Source: Streptomyces galbus (lineage in GTDB: Bacteria > Actinomycetota > Actinomycetes > Streptomycetales > Streptomycetaceae). Taken from it: 64,000 nt of DNA. Location of the stretch: the NCBI RefSeq assembly GCF_005280195.1, contig NZ_SZPR01000023.1, forward strand, positions 1-64,000. The letters are read 5' to 3'. Under the pieces are notes generated by a model, which did not search any database, was not told the origin of the DNA, and saw nothing but the letters and a program-made list of their open reading frames with translations. Numbering within the stretch: position 1 is the stretch's first letter; every line of letters starts with the position of its first letter. Of this stretch, positions 1 to 9,277 are shown one piece after another. Position numbers and translations under genes: made by a program.

Positions 1-1
1 G

Positions 2-1444
2 CGGCCGGGCCCGGCCGCCGCCCGGCCCGAGCCGGCGCCCGAGGACCCGCGTCCGCCGCTGCCCGCCGCCGCGGCCCGCCGGCTGGCGATGCTGCTCGCC
101 GACCGGCCGGGCACGGCGTCCGGCGGCCGCCGCGGCACGGCCCCCGACCTGATGGAACTGCTGCCGCAGTGGCTCGCCACGGCCAACGCGCGCGGGTACG
201 CCGCTCCCCCGCAGGTCCTGCCCGCGCTGCTCGACGCGGCGCGCGGGCGCACGGACCTGCGCCCGGCCGCGCTGGAGTTCGCCGGGCCGCGGGCCCTGTG
301 GCTGGCCCGGCTCAACCCGGACTGGCGGTTCGCGCTGCGTGCGCTGCCCGGCGGCGGGGCGGCCCTGCCGCGCCCCGAGGAGACCGACCGGGTGCGGCGG
401 CTGTGGGCGGAGGGGCTGTTCGCGGAGCGGGTCGCCCTGCTGGCGGCCCTGCGCTCCCGCGAGCCCGACACCGCGCGCGAGCTGCTGACGACGACCTGGA
501 CGACGGAGCGGGCCGAGGACCGCCTGATGTTCCTGGACTCCCTGCGCACGGGCCTCGGGCCGCGCGACGAGCCGTTCCTGGAGCAGGCCCTCGCCGACCG
601 CTCCCGCACCGTCCGGGCGACCGCCGCCGAGCTGCTCTCGGCGCTCCCCGGGTCCGCGCTCGCCGCCCGAATGGCGGTACGGGCCGCCGCGTGTGTGGCC
701 GTGGACCCCCTGCACCCCGTGCCGACGCTCGTCGTCGAGGCTCCCCACGCGTGCGACGCGGGCATGGAGCGGGACGGCGTGGTGCCCAGACCGCCGGCCG
801 GGCGGGGCGAGCGGTCCTGGTGGTTCGGGCAACTGGTGGAGGCCGCCCCGCTGGCCACCTGGCCCACGCGGCTGGGCGGTCGTACGCCGGAGCAGATCGT
901 GGCGCTGCCGGTCGCCGACGACTGGCAGGGCGAACTGCACGCGGCCTGGTGCCGGGCCGCCGTGCGTCAGCGGGATCCGGCCTGGTCACGGGCGCTGCTG
1001 GGGCCTCCGTCGGCCCCGGAGGCGGGAGGCCCTGGGGCGGTCTCGCTCGCCGAGCGGGCCAAGCTGCTGGGCACCCTGCCTACCGGGGAGCGGGCCGAGT
1101 GGGTGGCCGGGTTCATCGGCACGCACGGCTTGTCGGAGGCGTTCCAGCTGCTCGGCGTGTGCGCGGTGCCGTGGGCCGCGCCGCTGGGGCGCGCCGTGGT
1201 CGACGCGCTGAACATCGCCCGGGATGCGGGCAGCTACCCGTGGAGTTTCAGTGGCGTCATGGGTCTCGCCGAACGCTGTCTCGACCCGTCGGAGGCCGGT
1301 CGCCTCGACGCCCTCATGGCCGTCCCGGACGAGCCGGAGGACGCGTCGCCGGGCGCCGGGGGCTACTGGGCGGAGGCGTTCCAGAGGCTGGTGACGACGC
1401 TCAGGTTGCGAGGGGTGATGAGGGAGGAGCTGGAGGCGCCATGA
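2..1444 (+). CDS. DUF5691 family protein, 5' end outside the window
   Basis: The reading frame is open from base 2 through an in-frame ATG at 89 to the TGA at 1442-1444, so the real start lies before the window. The visible 480 codons match, from memory, actinobacterial DUF5691 proteins: an Ala/Leu/Arg-rich helical repeat protein containing W-L-A-R-L-N-P-D-W near residue 100 and an E-Q-A-L-A-D-R-S-x-x-V-R-x-x-A segment that resembles a HEAT-like repeat. No enzyme motif, signal peptide or membrane segment is visible. In other actinomycetes these genes usually follow SWIM zinc-finger and precede MoxR/VWA genes; here it is the last gene of such a run, as a terminator follows. Molecular function is unknown. 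Confidence 0.75.
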   Translation, partial: RPGPAAARPEPAPEDPRPPLPAAAARRLAMLLADRPGTASGGRRGTAPDLMELLPQWLATANARGYAAPPQVLPALLDAARGRTDLRPAALEFAGPRALWLARLNPDWRFALRALPGGGAALPRPEETDRVRRLWAEGLFAERVALLAALRSREPDTARELLTTTWTTERAEDRLMFLDSLRTGLGPRDEPFLEQALADRSRTVRATAAELLSALPGSALAARMAVRAAACVAVDPLHPVPTLVVEAPHACDAGMERDGVVPRPPAGRGERSWWFGQLVEAAPLATWPTRLGGRTPEQIVALPVADDWQGELHAAWCRAAVRQRDPAWSRALLGPPSAPEAGGPGAVSLAERAKLLGTLPTGERAEWVAGFIGTHGLSEAFQLLGVCAVPWAAPLGRAVVDALNIARDAGSYPWSFSGVMGLAERCLDPSEAGRLDALMAVPDEPEDASPGAGGYWAEAFQRLVTTLRLRGVMREELEAP

Positions 1445-1485
1445 CGCTCGGTCCCGTTCACGACAAGCCCGCACACAGCCCGGCG

Positions 1486-1528
1486 GGGCGCCCGGAGCCA
1501 CGGTGGCCGCGGCTCCCGGTGGGCGCCC
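1486..1528. terminator. Inverted repeat between convergent genes
   Basis: Arms 1486-1499 and 1511-1528 pair over 14 bp with a four-base bulge on the 3' arm (GGGCGCCC then GGAGCC). It sits between the DUF5691 stop and the icmB stop and could end transcription from both sides. There is no T-tract, as is usual for streptomycete terminators. Confidence 0.55.
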
Positions 1529-1560
1529 GTCCCGGTCCGTCCGCGCGGGGAGGCCGGGCG

Positions 1561-1983
<423 letters not shown>

Positions 1984-2495
1984 CACTGCCTCCATGAAGC
2001 GACTCCGTCCATCGGTACCCGACCCGGTGCGACCCTGCACACCGGGCAGTACTCCGGACGCCCGCACCACAGCGTGCGGGGAAGTGAACGAACGTTATCG
2101 CCAGCATCCCGCAACCGGCCGTTTCGCGGTGGGGAGCGAGGGGGAAATCACACGGTGGGACACATTCACCGTGCGCCGGTCCCCTTCCTGACGGGGGACC
2201 GCGCGCACCGGGAGCCGCAACGGGGTGGCCGTACCACAGCGCCGCAGGCCGTGCGGCGTGCGGACACGGCACACCGGCGCCGGCACGACGGACCCGCAGG
2301 ACAGGTACGGCACGACAGCGGGACGCCTCGTCGCCACACCGGCGCGGCGCACCCTCCGGTCACCGGCGCCCGCGCCGTTCGCCGCTCCCTCCCGCCGCGG
2401 TGCCGCCGCGCCCCGTCGCCTGCCTCGCCCACCGTCTCCCACGAGGGCACACGGGGGTCGCAGGTGATCCCCGGCGTGCCGACAGGAGGTCGGCC
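1984..2495. other. Divergent intergenic region, no gene seen
   Basis: About 510 bases separate icmB and the lipase-like gene. The only AT-richer part is around 2080-2115 (contains AACGTTATCG), a likely place for the icmB promoter. Frames across this region have the amino acid composition of shadow reading frames, so I call no gene. Confidence 0.5.
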
Positions 2496-3377
2496 ATGAA
2501 GGTCACCGACGCTTTCGAGCCGTTCGTCCCGCTGTGCCAGCGGCTGCTGCCGTGCAAGCTGGCGGGACTGTCCGTGGCCCTCCTGAAGGCGACCGCGCTG
2601 GAGTTCGCGATCCTGGCCGGGCACCTGCTCCTCTATCCGTCCGGCCTGATGCAGGAGCGCCGGGAGGCGGCCGCGCTGCAGTCTTCCGAGGGCGCCGGGG
2701 ACCCGGCGCGCCTGCCCACCCAGGGCCCGCCCCCGGTGGTCCTGCTGCACGGCTTCATCGACAACCGCTCCGTGTTCGTGCTGCTGCGCCGCAGCCTCGT
2801 CCAGCACGGCAGGCACCGGGTCGAATCGCTCAACTACTCGCCGCTGACCTGCGACATCCGCACCGCCGCCGAGCTGCTGGGCCGTCACATCGAGGAGATC
2901 TGCGAGCGTACGGGCAGCCCGCAGGTCGACATCGTGGGGCACAGCCTGGGCGGGCTCATCGCCCGGTACTACGTGCAGTGCCTCGGCGGTGACCTGCGGG
3001 TACGGACCCTGGTCACGCTGGGCACCCCGCACGCGGGCACGCGCGTGGCGCCGCTGGCCAACGCCCACCCGATCGTGCGCCAGATGCGCCCCGAGTCCCC
3101 GCTGATCCAGGAGCTGCGGGGCCCCGCACCGGGCTGCCGCACCCGCTTCGTCAGCTTCTGGAGCGACCTCGACCACCTGATGGACCCGCTGGAGTCCGCC
3201 TGCGTCGACCACCCCGACCTGCACGCGGAGAACGTGCGGGTGACCGGCGTCGGCCACCTCGCCCTGCCCGTGCACCCGACGGTGGCCACCGGGATACGGC
3301 AGGCCCTGGACGGAACGGGCGTTCAGGACACGGACGGCACGACGAAGGCGCACAAGGGCGGTCTGACGGTCGCCTGA
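2496..3377 (+). CDS. Alpha/beta-hydrolase, lipase (class 2 / EstA-like)
   Basis: A 293-residue serine hydrolase. The oxyanion-hole motif L-L-H-G-F is at residues 83-87 and the nucleophile elbow G-H-S-L-G-G at 148-153 (Ser150). Candidate acid residues are D224 or D226 in F-W-S-D-L-D, and His254 in G-V-G-H-L completes the triad. Spacing fits the lipase/triacylglycerol acylhydrolase family that acts on esters of long or medium acyl chains. The N-terminal 45 residues are hydrophobic and could hold the protein at the membrane, but there is no classical signal peptide. The start at 2496 is fixed by AGGAGG at 2484-2489, six bases away; a longer frame to 2400 has no ribosome site. Substrate is unknown. 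Confidence 0.85.
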   Translation: MKVTDAFEPFVPLCQRLLPCKLAGLSVALLKATALEFAILAGHLLLYPSGLMQERREAAALQSSEGAGDPARLPTQGPPPVVLLHGFIDNRSVFVLLRRSLVQHGRHRVESLNYSPLTCDIRTAAELLGRHIEEICERTGSPQVDIVGHSLGGLIARYYVQCLGGDLRVRTLVTLGTPHAGTRVAPLANAHPIVRQMRPESPLIQELRGPAPGCRTRFVSFWSDLDHLMDPLESACVDHPDLHAENVRVTGVGHLALPVHPTVATGIRQALDGTGVQDTDGTTKAHKGGLTVA

Positions 3378-3564
3378 CCCCCCTGCATCATCGAACAGAG
3401 GTCGAACATAGGGCCAAGGTCGTGCCCGCCGTCCCCCGAAACACGGCCGAATGCCCGTTTCCAGCGCGCGCGAAACCGGTCGAAGATTGTCGCGCCCGCA
3501 TACCGCCGGGTACAGTCGCCGCACTGCTCTGCCAGCCCCTGTTGTCGAGGCGAAAGAGAAGTTG

Positions 3565-5103
3565 GTGAACGACCGTCACCCGTCGGGGACTCTGACCACC
3601 CCGACCCCGGCCTCCGAGGCCGCCTCGGCGCCCTACGCGTCGTACGGCAGCCAGGAGGCCCAGTACGACGGTTACGCCACGTACGCCTCCGGCTTCGACG
3701 CACCGGGCGCCCACAGCACGGATGCCCACACCACTGGTATCCACGCTCCCGGTGTCTACACCCAGGAATTCGCCCCGACCGGTGGCGACTACGGCTCGCC
3801 CGCCGACCACGCCACCGCCCACACCTACGCGACGGGCACGTACGACACCACGCAGTGGACGACCGGCACGCACCAGACCCTGAATTACGACCCGTACGCG
3901 GCCCAGCACCACGCCGCCTACGACACGGGCGCGTACGACACCACGAACTGGTCCGCGGACCACGAGCAGTTGTCGGCCATTCCGCAGCAGACCGCGGCGC
4001 CCGACGTCAGCGGCCAGTGGGACGCGAGCGCCTGGCTCCAGCCTGACCCGTCCGGCGGCCCCGCCGACCGGACCCAGCAGTGGGACTGGAACGCGCAGTC
4101 CCTGGACCAGCCGTACGACACCGGCACGTTCGACACCGGCGCCTACGACGCCACGCAGTGGAACTCCGCCGGGGACACCGCGGCGCAGGACGCTCACGAA
4201 CAGGGTGCCGAATCGTTCGACCAGCAGGTGACCTCCGGTTTCGAGGCCGCCCCGGGCGACGAAGGGCTCACCTCCACCGGCGAGTTGCCCGCCGTGGAGC
4301 CGGTCGCCCTGCTCGACGAGCAGGAGGAGACCGCGCCCGCCCCGCGTGCGGCCACCCGCAGCGGGAACCGCTCCCGGCGCCGGCCGCCCCCGAAGCGCTC
4401 CGCGCTGCTGACCGTGGCGGTGCCCTCGGTCTGTGTGATGGGCGTCGCCGGGATCGCCGCCGCGTCCGTCGGCACGTTCACCGACGACGGCAAGGAGACC
4501 AGCGCCTCCGCCGCGGAGACCAAGTCGGTCAGGCCGTCCGCCGCGAACAACAAGCTGGACACCCAGCTCGAGACCCTGAGCGCCGAGGCCGACAGCTTCG
4601 CCGACCGGGCCAGCCGCACCCAGGAGCGCATCGACCTCAAGGCGCAGCAGGAGGCCGAGAGAAAGAAGGCGGCGGCGGAGGCGGCCCGCAAGGAGCGGCT
4701 GCGCCCCAAGTACGCCCTCCCGGTCGCCGCGCGCGGACTGAGCGCCTACTTCGGCCAGTCCGGCGTCAACTGGATGTCCCTGCACACGGGCATCGACTTC
4801 CCCGTCTCCTACGGCACCACCGTGATGGCCGCGACCGACGGCACCGTGCGGACGCAGTGGAACAGCGCCTACGGCAACATGATGATCATCACGGCGAAGG
4901 ACGGCACGGAGACCTGGTACTGCCACCTCTCCAGCTACCGCGTCGCCTCCGGTACGACGGTCAAGGCCGGCGAGCCCGTCGCGTACTCCGGGAACTCCGG
5001 CAACTCCACCGGCCCGCACCTGCACTTCGAGGTCCGGCCCGGTGGCGGCTCGGCGATCGACCCCCTGCCGTGGCTGCGCAGCCACGGCCTGGACCCGACC
5101 TGA
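3565..5103 (+). CDS. Membrane-anchored M23-family peptidoglycan endopeptidase
   Basis: A 512-residue protein beginning at GTG 3565, in frame after a GAGGCGAAAGAGAAG stretch; the longer frame from 3451 does not resemble the family. Residues 1-270 are low-complexity, rich in Tyr, Asp, Thr and Ala, with repeated Y-D-T-G/T-x-Y/F-D-T units. A basic patch (R-R-R-P-P-P-K-R) precedes one membrane helix at about 280-300, so the repeats should be cytoplasmic. An alpha-helical, Lys/Glu-rich coiled coil (about 320-375) leads to the LytM/M23 domain: H-x-G-x-D (about 407-411) and H-L-H-F-E (about 485) are the zinc ligands and catalytic histidine. It should cut peptide cross-links in the wall. The stop lies six bases from the pcrA stop on the other strand. 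Confidence 0.9.
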   Translation: MNDRHPSGTLTTPTPASEAASAPYASYGSQEAQYDGYATYASGFDAPGAHSTDAHTTGIHAPGVYTQEFAPTGGDYGSPADHATAHTYATGTYDTTQWTTGTHQTLNYDPYAAQHHAAYDTGAYDTTNWSADHEQLSAIPQQTAAPDVSGQWDASAWLQPDPSGGPADRTQQWDWNAQSLDQPYDTGTFDTGAYDATQWNSAGDTAAQDAHEQGAESFDQQVTSGFEAAPGDEGLTSTGELPAVEPVALLDEQEETAPAPRAATRSGNRSRRRPPPKRSALLTVAVPSVCVMGVAGIAAASVGTFTDDGKETSASAAETKSVRPSAANNKLDTQLETLSAEADSFADRASRTQERIDLKAQQEAERKKAAAEAARKERLRPKYALPVAARGLSAYFGQSGVNWMSLHTGIDFPVSYGTTVMAATDGTVRTQWNSAYGNMMIITAKDGTETWYCHLSSYRVASGTTVKAGEPVAYSGNSGNSTGPHLHFEVRPGGGSAIDPLPWLRSHGLDPT

Positions 5104-5109
5104 TCGTCC

Positions 5110-7581
5110 CTACAGCTTCTCCACCGGCGCGTACCGCAGCAGCAGCCGCTTGGGCTTGGTGTCGCCGAAGTCGATCGTCGCCTCGGCGTTGGCCCCGGTG
5201 CCCTTGACCGCGACGACCGTGCCGAGCCCGAACTGGTCGTGCGTGACCCGGTCGCCCACGGTCAGCGCGACCACCGGCTGCTCCGCCGTACGCCGGGTGG
5301 CGAAGCCAGACGCGCCCGAGGCCGACGAACGCGACCGGGTCGACGACAGCGAGGCCGCCACGCCCGAACCGGGGGACGCGGCCTGCGCCCCCGTGCGTTT
5401 CCAGTCGACGTACGTGCCCGGGATCTCCTCCAGGAACCGCGACGGCGGGTTGTACGACGGCTGCCCCCAGGCGCTGCGCATCGTCGAGCGGGTCAGGTAG
5501 AGCCGTTCCCGCGCGCGGGTGATGCCGACGTAGGCCAGGCGGCGCTCCTCCTCCAGCTCCTTCGTCTGGCCGAGGGCGCGCATGTGCGGGAAGACGCCGT
5601 CCTCCATGCCGGTGAGGAACACCACCGGGAACTCCAGGCCCTTGGCGGTGTGCAGCGTCATCAAGGTGATGACGCCGGAGCCGTCCTGCTCCTCGTCGGG
5701 GATCTGGTCGGAGTCGGCGACCAGCGCGACCTGCTCGAGGAAGTCCGCCAGCGTGCCCGTCTCCCCCTCGCCGCGCTCCTGCTCGAACTCCAGCGCCACG
5801 GCGGCGAGTTCCTGGAGGTTCTCGATGCGGGTCTCGTCCTGCGGGTCGGTGGACGCCTGCAACTCGGCCAGGTACCCGGTGCGTTCGAGTACGGCCTCCA
5901 GCACCGTGGCCGGTCCGGCGCCGGACTCGACGATCGTCCGCAGCTCCTCCATCAGCGTGTTGAACCGCTTGACGGCGTTGGTGGAGCGCGCGGCCATGCC
6001 GTACGCCTCGTCGACGCGGCGCAGGGCCTGCGGGAAGCTGATCCTCTCCCGCTGGGCCAGTGCGTCGATCATGGCCTCGGCGCGGTCGCCGATGCCGCGC
6101 TTGGGCACGTTGAGGATGCGACGCAGCGGCACCGAGTCCTCGGGGTTGGCGAGGACGCGCAGGTAGGCCAGGACGTCCCGGACCTCCTTGCGCTCGTAGA
6201 AGCGGACGCCGCCGACGACCTTGTAGGGCAGGCCGACGCGGATGAAGACCTCTTCGAAGACACGGGACTGGGCGTTGGTGCGGTAGAACACGGCGACGTC
6301 GCCGGCCTTGGCGTCACCCGCGTCGACCAGGCGGTCTATCTCGTCGGCGACGAACTGCGCCTCGTCGTGCTCGTTGTCCGCGACGTAGCCGGTGATGCGC
6401 GCGCCCGCGCCCGCGTTGGTCCACAGGTTCTTGGGGCGGCGGGACTCGTTGCGCTCGATGACCGCGTTGGCGGCGGACAGGATGGTCTGTGTGGAGCGGT
6501 AGTTCTGCTCCAGCAGGATCGTCGTCGCGTCCGGGTAGTCCTCCTCGAACTGGAGGATGTTGCGGATGGTCGCGCCGCGGAAGGCGTAGATCGACTGGTC
6601 GGCGTCGCCCACGACGCACAGCTCGGCGGGCGGGACCACGGCCTCGGGGGGCACGTCCACGGGGTGTTCGCTGCTGCCGACCAGCTCGCGCACCAGGGCG
6701 TACTGGGCGTGGTTGGTGTCCTGGTACTCGTCGACCAGGACGTGCCGGAAGCGGCGGCGGTAGTGCTCGGCGACGTCCGGGAAGGCCCGCAGCAGGTTGA
6801 CCGTCGTCATGATCAGGTCGTCGAAGTCGAGGGCGTTCGCCTCGCGCAGCCGCGACTGGTACAGGGCGTAGGCCTGGGCGAGGGTCTTCTCGAAGCCGTC
6901 GGTGGCCTGGGCGGCGAAGTCCTCCTCGTCGATCAGCTCGTTCTTGAGGTTGCTGATCTTGGCGCTGAAGGACTTGGGCGGGAAGCGCTTAGGATCGAGG
7001 TCCAGGTCACGGCAGACCAGGGCCATCAGGCGCTTGGAGTCGGCGGCGTCGTAGATGGAGAAGGACGAGGTGAAGCCGAGCTTCTTGCTCTCGCGGCGCA
7101 GGATGCGCACACACGCGCTGTGGAAGGTCATGACCCACATCGCGTTCGCCCGCGGGCCGACCAGTTGCTCGACGCGCTCCTTCATCTCGCCCGCGGCCTT
7201 GTTGGTGAAGGTGATCGCGAGGATCTGGCCCGGGTGGACGCCGCGCTCGGCGAGCAGGTGGGCGATGCGGTGGGTGAGCACGCGGGTCTTGCCGGAGCCG
7301 GCGCCGGCGACGATGAGCAGGGGGGTGCCGGCGTGCACGACCGCGGCGCGCTGGTTGTCGTTCAGCCCGTCCAGGAGCGCCGCCGCGTCGAGCACCGGAC
7401 GCGGGGCGCCGTCGCGGTAGTGGGTCTCCCGGTCCGGGGGCACGTCGAACTTCCCGGCGAACAGATCGTCCGGAAGCGGCTCCGGGAGGTGATCGTCCTC
7501 GGGGGGCGGCGGAGGTTCCTCCTCGTGGCCCCGCGGGGCCTGGAGGTTCGCCAGGAAGCTGTCGTCAAAGAGGCTGCTCAT
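5110..7581 (-). CDS. pcrA: ATP-dependent DNA helicase PcrA/UvrD
   Basis: An 823-residue superfamily 1A helicase, 3'-5' directed, for nucleotide excision repair, recombination control and plasmid replication. Walker A G-A-G-S-G-K-T is at residues 93-99; the DEXX motif V-D-E-Y-Q-D-T and Q-S-I-Y-A-F-R-G follow, then motif V/VI segments L-M-T-L-H-T-A-K-G-L-E and V-G-I-T-R-A. The first 70 residues are an acidic, proline-rich tail that is usual in Streptomyces homologues. The C-terminal basic region ends in a Tudor-like segment (V-G-D-R-V-x-H-x-x-F-G), as in PcrA, which binds RNA polymerase. It is convergent with the M23 gene and divergent from the NlpC/P60 gene. Confidence 0.96.
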   Translation of the reverse strand: MSSLFDDSFLANLQAPRGHEEEPPPPPEDDHLPEPLPDDLFAGKFDVPPDRETHYRDGAPRPVLDAAALLDGLNDNQRAAVVHAGTPLLIVAGAGSGKTRVLTHRIAHLLAERGVHPGQILAITFTNKAAGEMKERVEQLVGPRANAMWVMTFHSACVRILRRESKKLGFTSSFSIYDAADSKRLMALVCRDLDLDPKRFPPKSFSAKISNLKNELIDEEDFAAQATDGFEKTLAQAYALYQSRLREANALDFDDLIMTTVNLLRAFPDVAEHYRRRFRHVLVDEYQDTNHAQYALVRELVGSSEHPVDVPPEAVVPPAELCVVGDADQSIYAFRGATIRNILQFEEDYPDATTILLEQNYRSTQTILSAANAVIERNESRRPKNLWTNAGAGARITGYVADNEHDEAQFVADEIDRLVDAGDAKAGDVAVFYRTNAQSRVFEEVFIRVGLPYKVVGGVRFYERKEVRDVLAYLRVLANPEDSVPLRRILNVPKRGIGDRAEAMIDALAQRERISFPQALRRVDEAYGMAARSTNAVKRFNTLMEELRTIVESGAGPATVLEAVLERTGYLAELQASTDPQDETRIENLQELAAVALEFEQERGEGETGTLADFLEQVALVADSDQIPDEEQDGSGVITLMTLHTAKGLEFPVVFLTGMEDGVFPHMRALGQTKELEEERRLAYVGITRARERLYLTRSTMRSAWGQPSYNPPSRFLEEIPGTYVDWKRTGAQAASPGSGVAASLSSTRSRSSASGASGFATRRTAEQPVVALTVGDRVTHDQFGLGTVVAVKGTGANAEATIDFGDTKPKRLLLRYAPVEKL

Positions 7582-7818
7582 CGCTCTACGAGTCTAGGGG
7601 GCCCCACTGACACCCCGGTCGCCCTCCCGGAAACCGGGCGGCCGTACTCTCCGTGACGTGCACGACACGGGCCGCCCCGGCGGTGATCCGGACACGGCGA
7701 GGTCACGACAATGTATCGGGCATATCACCCGTCGACCTTCCCAGGCACCCCACGCGTTGGCTACCGTTCCGGCAGGCCGTACGACACCCACCGGCGAACG
7801 TCGCCGGGCCGCGCGGCC

Positions 7819-7971
7819 TCCGCCGAGTCCGGCCCGCCCCGACGGCAGCCGGAGCCGGGGACCCACCGAGATCCTTGGGGTGAATCGGCCCGACCTCCCG
7901 CGGGGGGACACGGCCGTAGGGCAACCCTTCCGACCGACCGCCCGAACCCGACAGCTAACCCGGTAGGCGGA
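7819..7971 (+). promoter_or_regulatory. c-di-AMP riboswitch (ydaO/yuaA type)
   Basis: The conserved blocks of this class occur in order: GGGGACCCA near 7857, GGGGTGAATC near 7877, CCGTAGGGCAACC near 7913, and CCGAACCC followed by AGCTAACCCGGTAGGC up to 7968. The outer P1 helix forms between TCCGCC 7819-7824 and GGCGGA 7966-7971. The aptamer ends 21 bases before the TTG start of the NlpC/P60 gene. In known actinobacterial cases c-di-AMP binding switches off resuscitation and wall-hydrolase genes, which fits this target. The ribosome site at 7976-7983 lies directly behind P1, so control could be over translation as well as transcription. Confidence 0.93.
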
Positions 7972-7992
7972 CCGTGGAAGGAGTCGCCTCCC

Positions 7993-9204
7993 TTGGCGTC
8001 GCAGCACCGCAAGCCCCGCTCCGCGGGCCCCCGGGTGGCCGGCATACGCCCGCCCGTCCTCGCCACCGCCGCCCTCACCTCGGTGGCCCTGTTCTCCCAG
8101 ACGGCGCAGGCCGCGCCCGCCGACGACGGCAGGCCCAGCCTGGAAGAGGTCGAGAAGAAGGTCGACGACCTGTACCGCCAGGCGGAGTCGGCGACCGAGA
8201 AGTACAACGCCGCCAAGGAGAAGACCGCCACCCAGCGCCGGCGCGTCGACGGCCTCCTCGACGACGTCGCCCGGCGCACCCAGGAACTCAACACCGCGCG
8301 CGAGGAGCTCGGCACCTTCGCCGCCGCCCAGTACCGCACCGGCGCCTCCGCCCCCGACACGGCGACGTTCCTGCTCGCGGACACCCCCCAGGACTACTTC
8401 GACCAGACCCAGCTCATGGGGCGGATGACCGCCCGGCAGAAGAGCGCCGTCGACGACTACGTGACCGAGCAGGCGGCCACGATGAAGAAGCGCCAGGAGG
8501 CCGCGCGGAGCCTGCGGACGCTCACCGACACGCAGAGCGACCTCAGGACCGCCAAGGCCACCGTCCAGCAGAAGCTCGGCGCCGCGCGCGAGCTGCTGGC
8601 GCAGCTGACGGCGCAGGAGAAGGCGCGGCTCGCGGCGATCGAGAAGCGCAGGCAGGAGGAGGCCGCGCGCAAGGCGGCCGCGCTGGCGAAGCAGCAGGCC
8701 GAGGCGCGGGCGGCGCAGCAGGAGAGCGCACCCGGGGCCGCAGCCGGGCCGGGAGCGGGCTCGGGCACGTCCCCGTCGTCCTCGTCGTCCTCGTCGTCCT
8801 CTGCGTCGTCGTCCGGAGGCTCGGCCACGACCGACCCCGCCTACGCCACCCGGGCCGGCAAGGCGCTCGCCTTCGCCCGCGCGCAGATCGGCAAGCCGTA
8901 CGTGTGGGGGGCCACCGGCCCCGGCTCCTTCGACTGCTCCGGCCTCACCCAGGCCGCCTGGAAGGCCGCCGGCGTCACCCTCCCGCGCACCACCTACGAC
9001 CAGGTCGACGCCGGCACCACGGTCCCGCTCTCCCAGGCCCGGCCCGGTGACCTGGTCTTCTTCTACGGGGACGTCAGCCACGTCGGCCTCTACATCGGCA
9101 ACGGCATGATGATCCACGCCCCGAAGCCCGGCGCGTACGTCCGCGAGGAGTCCGTCTACTACGACGGCGAGTCGGCGATCCACAGCGTGGTGCGGCCGGC
9201 GTAG
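7993..9204 (+). CDS. Secreted NlpC/P60 peptidoglycan hydrolase 1, under riboswitch control
   Basis: A 403-residue secreted cysteine peptidase expected to cleave within the peptidoglycan stem peptide. It starts at TTG 7993 behind GGAAGGAG (7976-7983). A signal peptide spans about residues 1-38 and ends A-Q-A-A. A long coiled coil (about 45-235) is followed by an Ala/Gln/Arg helix and a poly-serine linker coded by TCG/TCC repeats (8777-8812). The C-terminal NlpC/P60 domain has Cys315 in F-D-C-S-G, His363 in S-H-V-G and His375 in I-H-A-P. The RipA-like design (autoinhibitory coiled coil plus peptidase) suggests it needs activation at division or germination sites. It is a paralogue of the gene at 11077, with the same coiled-coil opening K-V-D-x-L-Y-x-x-A-E. 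Confidence 0.92.
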   Translation: MASQHRKPRSAGPRVAGIRPPVLATAALTSVALFSQTAQAAPADDGRPSLEEVEKKVDDLYRQAESATEKYNAAKEKTATQRRRVDGLLDDVARRTQELNTAREELGTFAAAQYRTGASAPDTATFLLADTPQDYFDQTQLMGRMTARQKSAVDDYVTEQAATMKKRQEAARSLRTLTDTQSDLRTAKATVQQKLGAARELLAQLTAQEKARLAAIEKRRQEEAARKAAALAKQQAEARAAQQESAPGAAAGPGAGSGTSPSSSSSSSSSASSSGGSATTDPAYATRAGKALAFARAQIGKPYVWGATGPGSFDCSGLTQAAWKAAGVTLPRTTYDQVDAGTTVPLSQARPGDLVFFYGDVSHVGLYIGNGMMIHAPKPGAYVREESVYYDGESAIHSVVRPA

Positions 9205-9264
9205 CGAGGGCGTCTTTACGGGCGCACGCGCGCGTGGCCCGCCCGCACGGCGCCCGATGGTTCC

Positions 9265-9270
9265 TAGCAT
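9265..9270 (+). promoter_or_regulatory. -10 element of a leaderless transcript (transporter gene)
   Basis: TAGCAT ends seven bases before the ATG at 9278, and no Shine-Dalgarno sequence lies between. No clear -35 is visible at the right distance. Confidence 0.5.
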
Positions 9271-9277
9271 CGGGCGC

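Noticed and set aside
8777..8812. Short TCG/TCC repeats as a phase-variable tract
   Set aside because: Imperfect triplets that code a poly-serine linker in frame; length changes would keep the frame.
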